This document shows positions 56,549-64,000 of a stretch of 64,000 nt of DNA, in pieces (the first letter of the stretch is position 1; each line of letters opens with the position of its first letter). A model generated the notes under the pieces. That model saw only the letters and a list, made by a program, of their open reading frames with translations, did no database searches and had not been told where the DNA came from. The translations under genes were made by a program, and so were the position numbers. The DNA lies in assembly GCF_001661345.1 (NCBI RefSeq), contig NW_017962921.1, positions 629,452 through 693,451 on the forward strand. The letters run 5' to 3'. The stretch comes from Ascoidea rubescens DSM 1968. Taxonomy: Eukaryota; Ascomycota; Saccharomycetes; Ascoideales; Ascoideaceae.

Positions 56549-56778
56549 TGTTTGTCTCTAAAAACTCACAAAATATATTACTTTGTTTCCAAAGAAGCTT
56601 TACAAAAGAAATGCCTTTAAAAGATGATCAAAAAGACGATTTGTGACCAAGAGCCACGTGCCAATGGTCGGAAAGAGCAAAAAGACCAAAGAAGAGAAAT
56701 GAGAAGATGAAAGTGAGTGAAAATAAATGAGAATGAACGAGAATGTATATAGAGATATGTAGTGGTCTTTATGTGGAA
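56549..56778. promoter_or_regulatory. RIB4 promoter with E-box and CCAAT
   Basis: A 230 bp interval between the RIB4 start and its upstream paralogue. CACGTG (56655-56660) is directly followed by a CCAAT box (56660-56665), about 110 bp upstream of the RIB4 ATG. These are potential Cbf1/Pho4 and Hap-complex sites by consensus. Confidence 0.5.
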
Positions 56779-57666
56779 TTAAAGCGATGAATCAGATAGT
56801 GATTCTGGCGAAGGAAGCTGTGTAGTATCATTGTTAGCAGTAAGATTAATGTAGAATCTTTCAAGAGCCACTTTCACGCCCATTTCAGCAGCAGCTGCAC
56901 CCCATTCTTCGTAGTAGGAAAGAGCGCTGGGGTCTATATTGCTGTCATTGTTGTCGTTTTGGTATTGCTCATTGGTGAGAGTCAAAAGCCCAAAGATGAT
57001 GGGAACATCGATTAATCGCTGGACAATGGTTAACTCCTTCGTGACCAATTCAGAATAGTCCACCTGCATCGAATCTCCTTTAATTAATAAAACCCCAATT
57101 GGTATAACAATATCTAAATCTTTGTGAATCCTCTTTTGGTTGCTCACAAATATTTTTGTGCCAACAGGCAATTCAATATAGGCTGGAACACTCTGGATTA
57201 TTATATTTCTCTCCAGGATGCCCAAACCAATCAACTTCTTAATAGTTCCATTGACGATTAAATCGATAATGGTTCTATTCCATGTAGCGTGGATTATTCC
57301 AATTCTTAAATTCAAAACAACATCCAATTTCTTAGACATTTTTATCTTGTTTTCATCATCAAAATGAAAAAAGTTATCACTGGTACCTGTATCATTATGA
57401 TTTTCATTGTTAGAACTATCACTGTGATTACCATCGTGGTTCGCAGCATTATTATCACAACATATATTGTCATTGGTAAGATGGCGATGACTGCTTTTGG
57501 TGTCAGTATTAGTGTTTATAATGCTGTTGGTACCTTTGCTTGTATGTTTGTTAATTTGGTTGTCATTTTCAGTTTCATTTTCAGTCTCATTTTCATAAGA
57601 ATCACTGGATATATGATGAGCTTTATAAGATTGAATAACTAAATTCATTGAATCCTCAGTTGACAT
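56779..57666 (-). CDS. Divergent RIB4 paralogue, catalytic residues lost
   Basis: A 295-residue protein whose C-terminal ~175 residues align with Rib4: [63 protein letters not shown] and EEWGAAAAEMGVK. Key active-site positions differ. The catalytic His is Gln (Q201 in SMQVDY against STMHFEY), the GSF of VPGSFELP is AYI, the substrate-phosphate Arg region is replaced by an Asn/Asp-rich segment, and HGED is YYEE. It has a ~115-residue low-complexity N-terminal extension (Asn, Glu, His, Thr) and no intron. It arose by duplication of the neighbouring gene. The frame is intact, so it is probably expressed as a non-catalytic homologue or mixed-cage partner (inference). Start ATG 57666; the longer frame starts at TTG. 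Confidence 0.88.
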   Translation of the reverse strand: MSTEDSMNLVIQSYKAHHISSDSYENETENETENDNQINKHTSKGTNSIINTNTDTKSSHRHLTNDNICCDNNAANHDGNHSDSSNNENHNDTGTSDNFFHFDDENKIKMSKKLDVVLNLRIGIIHATWNRTIIDLIVNGTIKKLIGLGILERNIIIQSVPAYIELPVGTKIFVSNQKRIHKDLDIVIPIGVLLIKGDSMQVDYSELVTKELTIVQRLIDVPIIFGLLTLTNEQYQNDNNDSNIDPSALSYYEEWGAAAAEMGVKVALERFYINLTANNDTTQLPSPESLSDSSL

Positions 57667-58131
57667 TATTTCATCTAACAATATTCATTTCCTTTTAGTA
57701 GAACTTTGAAATTTGATAACTTTGATTATCTCGTGAGCAAGTCTCTTAATAAGTTCGTTAGTACTGCTTCAAATTCTAAAATAAGCACTTGAATAAACAA
57801 TTAAACAAACAACAAAATAAAGAATTGAATAGAAAAGTGGATGAAATATTTGATCTGTTATGGAGACTCCCTCTTTATATACCAATTTTAGGTTCTGGGC
57901 AACCTCTGAAAGCGATGCTCCCCTCACAAATCCTAATCCGTTTCCAGAGGGGTGACAGGTGTGCGCTAGGGGGTCAGAAATTAGAAAAGGCTTTTGGGAC
58001 AGTCCGGGTGGGTTTTTTTTTTTTTCAATTTGGCCGTTTTGGGACGTGAAAAATTCACTAGTGATTGATTGAAAGTAATCGAAGCAGTTTACAATACAAA
58101 TAATAAACCTCAAAATACCAGTATATTGAAG
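57667..58131. promoter_or_regulatory. Divergent promoter, RIB4 paralogue / NOP6
   Basis: A 465 bp shared promoter. TGAAAAATTC (58047-58056) is one base from the RRPE element TGAAAAATTT, 76 bp before the NOP6 ATG, and GCGATG (57912-57917) matches the PAC core. This pair is typical of ribosome-biogenesis genes and fits NOP6. A T15 run lies at about 58012-58026. Confidence 0.5.
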
Positions 58132-58851
58132 ATGAGTGGCGAGAAAAATTCCCTTGTACTGACAGAAAAGAAAAAACTCACAAAGAAACAGTTGAAAACA
58201 TTAAACTTTCGTTTAAAAACTGATAATAAAAAGCGAAAATTAACCTCAGATGATGATCCAAAAGATGAGAAAAAAGACAAAATTGTAAATGCTGAAATAA
58301 AAGATGATTTGAAAAGCGAAGAACCTACTAAAAAGAAAAGGAAAACACGAAGAGGCAAGAAAAATAGAGATAAAGAAGACTCAGCTGCTCCAAGGTTTTT
58401 GCTATTTGTTGGAAATTTACCATATGAAGTCACTGAAAAGGAAATCTCAGAAAATTTTAGTAAAAGTAAACCTGATGAAATTAGAATAAGAAAAGACAAG
58501 GGAATTGCATTTTTAGAATTCAAAGGTGATAACATTAAACAGAGAATGGACATTGCTTTAAAACAGCATAGACATAACTTTTTAACTACAACCAGAAAGA
58601 TCAACGTCGAATTAACTGCTGGTGGTGGTGGGAATACAAAGGCTAGATTAGAAAAGATCAAAGCCAAAAATGGGAAATTGATGGAAGAAAGAAGACAACA
58701 AATCATAGAGGAAGACATAAAATCTAGAGAAAAGAAGAAAAATAGCACAACCAACTCTCAATCCACAGAAAAGAAGTCTGCAACTGATAATCTCCAAACC
58801 AGCGCTGTTCATCCTTCTCGTTTGAAGCTCATGAACAAGCTTAAAAAATAA
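58132..58851 (+). CDS. NOP6: Nucleolar RRM protein Nop6
   Basis: A 239-residue protein. The Lys-rich N-terminus (KKKLTKKQLKTLNFR) and the KKKRKTRRGKK segment match Nop6. One RRM (about 84-165) follows: FLLFVGNLPYEVTEKEI, PDEIRIRKDKGIAFLEF (RNP motifs), RMDIALKQH and RKINVELTAGGGG. The GGGGNTKARLEKIKAKN segment and the C-terminal VHPSRLKLM are as in S. cerevisiae Nop6 (225 residues). Nop6 is an early small-subunit processome component that binds pre-18S rRNA near snR52. The RRPE and PAC-like elements upstream agree with co-regulation as a ribosome-biogenesis gene. The upstream frame starts at TTG; ATG 58132 gives MSGEKNS. Confidence 0.95.
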   Translation: MSGEKNSLVLTEKKKLTKKQLKTLNFRLKTDNKKRKLTSDDDPKDEKKDKIVNAEIKDDLKSEEPTKKKRKTRRGKKNRDKEDSAAPRFLLFVGNLPYEVTEKEISENFSKSKPDEIRIRKDKGIAFLEFKGDNIKQRMDIALKQHRHNFLTTTRKINVELTAGGGGNTKARLEKIKAKNGKLMEERRQQIIEEDIKSREKKKNSTTNSQSTEKKSATDNLQTSAVHPSRLKLMNKLKK

Positions 58852-59237
58852 GCAGCATTTTTCACTATTATTCCAAATTGAAGTGCAATAAAAATTCTTC
58901 TTTATAGACAGTTTAATAAATTAAAATATATAAAGAAGCCCCGTTGAAAGTGAGCAGATACAGAGAAATAAGAACAAAGAGAGTATACATCTAGCTGATT
59001 CCCTCCGGAAATGCGATATTTCCTCTTTAGTCTTTGGTCTTTCTTTGTGGTGCTAAAAGCAGGGCCAAATTGGCTTTTGTGTAGTTTCTCTCTCGAAATT
59101 AAAAAAAAAGTTAAAAAGGAACAGAAATGACCAAAATGATCCGAATTTTTGTTAAAGTTCCAAGTTCTTCAGTGTTTTTTTGTTTTCTTCTTTAGACAAA
59201 TAAATTTCTTTGCATTATTTAATATATTCATTCGAAA
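58852..59237. other. Intergenic: promoter of F-box/LRR gene
   Basis: A 386 bp interval with an A-run near 59100 and AT-rich sequence before the next ATG. Nothing else recognised. Confidence 0.45.
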
Positions 59238-60839
59238 ATGAGTCGAAGTTCTACAATGATTGAACAATTAAATCAACTACCTCATAACTTTGTTGATAAG
59301 ATTTTTGGTTATTTGGATTACAACAGTCTTTATTCTATTTCTTATTCAAACGATGAAATAATTGGCGTTTTATCATCTAAAAATCTTTTTTCTTCAATCA
59401 GTATAATTAACCAGGGCATTGAATTTGATAGGTTGACAATCAATGTTGAGGATATCAAATTTTTTACCGATAAAATTATTGATTTAAATGAGCATTTAAA
59501 ATTAAATCTAAGTTTATTATCCATTACCACAGAACAAATCATTTCATTAAAAAATCTAATATCTGATATTAAATTTTTAAAAGCATTGGTTATTAGATTG
59601 AATGCAAGTCCCAATTTTAATTATTCAGCTTTAGCTTACCAAGATAACACTATGGAAATTGGTTTCGAATCAGACATAGATGAAGCAATGAGTTTTGAAA
59701 CTCATAATCACGATCAAGACCAAGATGAAGTTATGTTGGCTGATACTGATCAACTCTCTTCTTTTGAAGGCAATGAAGACAATGAAGACCATGAAGGCAA
59801 TGAGATCAATGAAATCAATCAATTTTATATTGATGATGATAGAGATGGTGAATTACTCTCATCACAATCTGAAAACTCCTTTCAATCCCAACTATTGGTG
59901 AATAATTTAACAAATCAATTTAAGGATTCATTGTTACAAATATTATCTCGAACTTCAATGAAAGAAAATTTGCATGAGTTCAAACTTATTTTCATTTCAA
60001 ATAAAGATACTTCTAACGATTTGGGTGTTTTAAATGTTTTATCTCAATATAAAAATTTGAGAAGGTTAGGATTGTTTTTTTCAAACTGTGTTCCAGGAAT
60101 ACTTTACATAACCAACTTGGATCCAGAATTCTGCTTTAATTTATTATATTTTAAAGTGTCTAACATAATTTTGGAACCTTTCACTGGACGCAATTTTTGG
60201 AATTTAATATCTCTTGGAATGAAGAAAAATAGATTGGGAGAAATTCCTGTTATGGACTCTTTGTTAAATCTCACCAGATTAAATTTATCTTTAAACAGAT
60301 TAAGAAAAATCAACAGATTATCTTACTTTGTCAATTTAATGCATTTAAATTTGGATTTCAATAAAATTATAAAAATTGAAAATTTATCAAGCTTAAATGA
60401 GTTGGTTTCCTTAAGTTTGAGAGAGAATAATATAAAAACAATAGAAAATTTAAACAATTTAAAACATTTGGTTTATTTAAACCTTTCTGGAAATCCATTG
60501 AAAAAAATTGAAAATTTAAAACATCTAAGAAGCCTTCAAGAGTTGGCACTATCACAAACAAAAATATCCCAAATTGAAAATTTGGATGAATTAACTGAGC
60601 TCACATTTTTGGACATTTCTCGCTGTTTTATTAAGAAAATCGAAAATTTAACTAAACAAACAAAGATAACATTTTTAGATCTATCTTATAATCAAATCAC
60701 TGAGCTTGAAGGACTAGACCATCTTTCTGTGTTGGACGAGCTATATCTAAGCAACAACAGAATCACCGAGATTAAAAACCTACCCCAATTGCCCCAGTTA
60801 TCAGAAATTGATTTTGATGACTTGATCACAAAAGATTAA
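59238..60839 (+). CDS. F-box-like / SDS22-type leucine-rich repeat protein
   Basis: A 533-residue protein. Residues about 9-45 (IEQLNQLPHNFVDKIFGYLD) look like an F-box: LP followed by I-F-x-Y-L. A helical, acidic middle (about 50-240) contains a Glu/Asn repeat (NEDNEDHEGNE). The C-terminal half (about 320-533) has about ten 21-23-residue SDS22-type LRRs of the pattern L-x-x-L-x-L-x-x-N-x-I-x-x-I-E-N-L (NELVSLSLRENNIKTIENL, KHLVYLNLSGNPLKKIENL, and so on). F-box proteins recruit substrates to SCF ubiquitin ligases. SDS22-like LRRs in yeast are otherwise known from the phosphatase regulator Sds22, which has no F-box. Whether Skp1 or phosphatase binding applies is undecided. Start ATG 59238. 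Confidence 0.82.
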   Translation: MSRSSTMIEQLNQLPHNFVDKIFGYLDYNSLYSISYSNDEIIGVLSSKNLFSSISIINQGIEFDRLTINVEDIKFFTDKIIDLNEHLKLNLSLLSITTEQIISLKNLISDIKFLKALVIRLNASPNFNYSALAYQDNTMEIGFESDIDEAMSFETHNHDQDQDEVMLADTDQLSSFEGNEDNEDHEGNEINEINQFYIDDDRDGELLSSQSENSFQSQLLVNNLTNQFKDSLLQILSRTSMKENLHEFKLIFISNKDTSNDLGVLNVLSQYKNLRRLGLFFSNCVPGILYITNLDPEFCFNLLYFKVSNIILEPFTGRNFWNLISLGMKKNRLGEIPVMDSLLNLTRLNLSLNRLRKINRLSYFVNLMHLNLDFNKIIKIENLSSLNELVSLSLRENNIKTIENLNNLKHLVYLNLSGNPLKKIENLKHLRSLQELALSQTKISQIENLDELTELTFLDISRCFIKKIENLTKQTKITFLDLSYNQITELEGLDHLSVLDELYLSNNRITEIKNLPQLPQLSEIDFDDLITKD

Positions 60840-61085
60840 TTATGCAGTCGCTTTTTAGAAGTGTTTCATCCACACGCAGTTAATTCCCTAAAATAGTACA
60901 TAAAATCCGCAGTGTTCCATTCAAAGACCAGTTGAGTTGTTCCTCAAAAAGTATAACCGTCATGTGACCGGTTTCACGTGTTTGTTTCAATATATGCTTA
61001 TACAGACGTTTATCTGCATCACCATGCATGGTCATATTAGCTGAAGGTGGCCGAGTCGTGGTTTAAGAAAACTAAGAATCGAAAA
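60840..61085. other. Intergenic before kinase-like relic
   Basis: A 246 bp interval with a TTTCACGTGT E-box (60972-60981). A stretch GGTGGCCGAGTCGTGG near 61046 resembles a Ser/Leu tRNA A box, but no tRNA can be folded. Confidence 0.4.
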
Positions 61086-61839
61086 ATGATCAATGTTGAT
61101 TTTGATAGTGATAATGATAATGAAAATTCTAAAGATGATGATGTTAGCTGCGATAAAACTGTTAGTTGTGATAAAGCCGTTGACTGTATTTGTGTCAAGT
61201 ATTGTGGCAAATATATAAATGTGGACAATCGCGATAGTTTATCAATAAACAAGGAAGGCATCAGGAAAATATATTATCAAGAGCATAAAAAATTTGAATT
61301 GTTTAATGGCATGGAAGACTCTTTTGATTAAAATATAAAAAGATATTATGAAAGGGATATAACCAAAATTAAAGAATTGATAAATGATATATATCTTGGA
61401 ACAATTTCTCAACAGAATATTGTCTGTAAGTTATCAAAAAGAGGGGCAGTTCATGAATTTGAAAGAGAAATCAATATTCTAAATAATGAAAATCACAAAA
61501 ACATCATTAAATTTATTGGATTAATTTTGGATCAAAATGATAATTGTTGGAATGGGATTGAAATATTTTGAAGGAGAGAATTTGAATAGAATGAACAAAC
61601 ACGTACTGGATCAAATTGAAAAGGATGTCAATTATTTACATAAAAATAGCTTTTTCCATGGTGATTTGAATCCTGATAATATACTGATTAATGATAAGGA
61701 TCAAATTAAAATAATAGATTTTGGAGGAGGAGTTTCACCTCAATATAATCCAGATAGGATGGATGGTAAAAAACCTGATTGGATTTGCCTAAAGCTGATT
61801 AAAAAAGAATTTGCTAGTAGTGAAAACCTCCCTGAATAA
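61086..61839 (+). pseudogene. Kinase-like pseudogene
   Basis: Decayed protein-kinase-like gene in two frames. Frame A runs from ATG 61086, is interrupted by TAA at 61329, and resumes to about 61550 (EFEREINILNNENHKNIIKF, a helix-C-like segment). A frameshift near 61550 moves the rest to another frame (LKYFEGENLNRMNKHVLDQI, then HGDLNPDNILIND, 61659-61697, and IKIIDFGGG, about 61707-61733), ending at TAA 61837. The HGDLNPDN and DFG motifs define the catalytic and Mg-binding loops; the C-lobe after them is very short. It is not closely similar to the relic at 18165-20153. It could be a member of a fungal kinase-like family or a gene of foreign origin; I cannot tell. Confidence 0.65.
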
Positions 61840-63649
61840 TCACGAGAACTTATTTTGTAGTCTGAGTTTTATACTATTCAAACAATACATTTTTTCCTTA
61901 CTCCATTGTTTGTTTCAAACCTGGCCGCTTTCTATTAAAATGTCTTTAGCATCGAGCTTTCTTTTGCATTTTATTCTAATACCTGCTTCTTCAAATTTAA
62001 ATATTTCATTGTCGTGTCTGCTGCTGGTTTTTTTTGCTGCACAATATATGGATTGAGTGTACCATCCGGCTCATTTTTTACCTAAGTGCTTAATGCTTAA
62101 TGAATAAGTAGATTTGAAAAATTTATGTGGAGACACTAAATATTCAGTTTTATTATTCAATGCTAATTTGTTTAGGTTTTTTGTTAATTCAATTTATGAT
62201 ATTTATTGTCCTTGCCTCACTTTAAAATGAATACTTAGAAAACTTACTTTGAATTCTTCACTGCTTGAAGCAACAAAAATTGATACTTGTTTTTAGTCTC
62301 CATTTAAATTAAATTTGTTATCCACTATAATTTTATATGAGCCTAATTTACGTGAACGTGATCAAATAAATTTGTTTAATGTATTACATTGTAGGTCTTG
62401 ATTTCAGCTCTCTTGGCTTGTCGTTAGTTATTTTGCATTCTAAACTCCTTTTTAAGCAATTAGTTGGAATTCACCAGAAACACTAACCTGTTGTATTACC
62501 CAATTGAATATTACACCATCCATCTAGTTTTATAGTTTTTGTTTGAAGTGGATATAAATTTTTGAATTAATTAGTTAAATTCAGGTAATTTTAAACCATT
62601 GTTAATTTGTTAAAGCGACAAAAGAGAAAAGTTTCTAATCCCAGTTCAACATTTAATTCTTATAGCAAAAATACAGCACAACCTCTTCTAGCACTCACAA
62701 CCAGATCTTAATGACGTATGAAATGACCAAACAGGTATCATATAGGCAACCCTAAACTCTTCATCTCGGATTGTCTAGTGAATATCCAAAAAGGAAAACC
62801 ATCAATAAATTTCACCAGTAACCAGTCCTCTGCAAAGCAACCTTCATGACATTTTTGATGATTGTGTCACCATATCCGAAGTTCATTATATCTGCTTTTC
62901 TCAAAACGACAGCCGTTTAGTCCACACTCCCTTCCTCCATTTGGATCCCGTCTCTGATTGGTTGGAGTTACACTTCGAGCTGGAGCCCAAAGAAATAGGC
63001 ACTGAGAATCGCTTTTGATCTGTTCTGGGCCTTCTGAACTGGTTTAATGTTTTTACTTGATCAATCAAGATGATTGATATACTCTTGCACAATTCTTTAA
63101 TTTCGAGAACACGACCCCAACCATTAGACAGCAATTTCCAAAACTGAGTTAGCATGAATCTTGCAAGTGTTCTCAGAAGGAAATTGAAGAAGTCAATCCT
63201 TTCTTACTTAAGATGAATTAAGAATCCCAAGCTGACGAAACTTGAACTATAACTCTTTAAGAAAAAATCAATAAAGAAAACTAAATTAACAAAAGTTTAT
63301 TGATTGGAAGGCCACATTGAGGTATTCGTTTAATATTTGGGTTTAAGAGTTGATGCCAATTCTCTAATATTTTTAGTTCCTTATTAGATGGCGATTCAAC
63401 AACATAATGATTTGTAATATCAAACAAACCAATAATTATAATGATAGTTTTACTACTAGTAATAATCATTCTAATCCAAGGTAATTATTCGGATCAGCAT
63501 TTTTCATTATACGAAATGATGAAGAAGTGCTATCCCAAGAGGCGAGTGTTTTGTTTTTTCTCTAATGATTTTGCTTCTTATGCCGGAGATCTTTGATGGT
63601 CCTACATAATTCCAGATTCAAGTCCAACAATAACAATTCAATTGCCGTA
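61840..63649. other. Long gene-poor region
   Basis: About 1.8 kb of AT-rich DNA without a supported gene. The section 62880-63170 is somewhat GC-richer. A 62-codon ATG frame on the minus strand (63281-63469) contains NWHQLLNPNIKRIPQCG but has no recognised family. Possibly gene-relic or retroelement debris. Confidence 0.45.
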
Positions 63650-63832
63650 TGTTATAACGAATCCATGATAATATATTAAGGTAGAGAAGTATATAAGAAA
63701 GAAGAACGTAGAAAGGATCCCACGCCTTTTTATATGGGACTGGGTTAGACCCCCAGGGGTCTCAGGAGCACAAGCGTCGAATTCCGGAAAATGGATAGAG
63801 ACCGAATCTAAAGATCCGGCTGCCACACAACA
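63650..63832 (-). mobile_element. Candidate solo LTR
   Basis: A 183 bp segment that on the minus strand begins TGTTGTGTGGCAGCC and ends CGTTATAACA, giving TGTT...AACA termini as in Ty-type LTRs. It has an internal TATA box in CCATATAAAAAGG, followed by TCTACGTTC and a TATATAC stretch, an LTR-like order of promoter and U5. Its GC content and codon-free texture differ from the flanks. The flanking 5 bp (CCGTA and ACTTG) do not match, so no target-site duplication is seen, and no primer-binding site follows. Old or rearranged LTR, or a false positive. Confidence 0.4.
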
Positions 63833-63889
63833 ACTTGACAATTATATCTTTTTATTAATACTAATAATACTTTTTACACTTTTCTAAAT

Positions 63890-64000
63890 TTTTTTCACAA
63901 CCATTTTAATTCTTTCACAACCAGCTGAATTTTGTCACAATTATCTCAATTTCTTTCACAACTATGGCACTTTTTCTCACAACCATCTTTGTTTTCTTCA
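63890..64000 (+). repeat. Imperfect 20-21-bp tandem repeat at window end
   Basis: Five successive imperfect copies of a TTTCACAACCATNTNAATTC-like unit; CACAA/CACAAC cores start at about 63896, 63916, 63936, 63957 and 63978 (spacing 20-21 bp). The array continues to the window edge, so its full length is unknown. No coding frame. Confidence 0.8.

Noticed and set aside
61041-61070. tRNA A-box-like sequence GGTGGCCGAGTCGTGG
   Set aside because: No B box, anticodon stem or acceptor pairing follows within tRNA length, so it is coincidence or a tiny tRNA fragment.
63281-63469. A 62-codon ATG frame on the minus strand, possibly retroelement gag debris
   Set aside because: Too short and without any motif (no zinc knuckle or protease site) to support an assignment; only its position downstream of the LTR candidate is suggestive.

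Overview
This is a window of nuclear DNA from a budding yeast (Saccharomycotina). It is AT-rich. Most genes lack introns, and the two introns I can place (DYN2, RIB4) have yeast donors (GTAAGT, GTATGT) and TACTAAC-type branch boxes. Nearly every conserved gene has a clear yeast orthologue: NBP2, HAP2, GIR2, ECT1, MRM1, YPK3, RKM1, BUD16, DYN2, SHE4, RIB4, NOP6. Many proteins carry long poly-Asn or Asn/Asp tracts encoded by AAT-type microsatellites. CTG codons are almost absent from conserved genes and the few present sit at polar or unconserved positions. That fits a CUG-reassigned lineage (for example Ascoidea/Saccharomycopsis or the Debaryomycetaceae side), but this window alone does not prove it.

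Layout. 0-12 kb: a CBS/PB1 membrane protein, an unrecognised membrane-anchored protein divergent from NBP2, HAP2, GIR2 and tRNA-Ala(TGC). 12-18 kb: a His-rich secreted GPI protein and a large SEG1-like eisosome candidate. 18-21.4 kb: a broken kinase-like gene abuts a 5'-truncated MPP10 copy. 21.4-25.5 kb: mostly non-coding DNA with tRNA-Phe(GAA) and a small CYSTM gene. 25.5-37 kb: a cytochrome b2-type dehydrogenase, an unrecognised protein, ECT1 divergent from MRM1, YPK3, and RKM1 with a huge poly-Asn insertion. 37-44 kb: two paralogous eight-cysteine secreted GPI proteins flank a methionine-permease-like transporter. 44-49.5 kb: BUD16, a broken kinesin-3 gene lacking its P-loop region, an IF1-type ATPase inhibitor, and spliced DYN2. 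49.9-61 kb: a WRAP73-like WD protein divergent from SHE4, spliced RIB4 with a divergent tandem paralogue, NOP6, and an F-box/SDS22-like LRR protein. 61-64 kb: a second kinase-like pseudogene, a candidate solo LTR and a terminal short tandem repeat.

The genes are not an operon-like set. They are ordinary housekeeping genes (ribosome biogenesis, phospholipid, flavin and B6 metabolism, TORC1 signalling, myosin and dynein cofactors) interspersed with fast-evolving secreted proteins and gene relics. The most unusual items are the eight-cysteine secreted family, the RIB4 paralogue that has lost catalytic residues, the MPP10/kinase relic junction, and the kinesin whose motor was cut at a microsatellite.

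Most starts were moved to the first sensible ATG, because several long reading frames open only at TTG or GTG. All functional names come from reading the protein sequences, without database searches.
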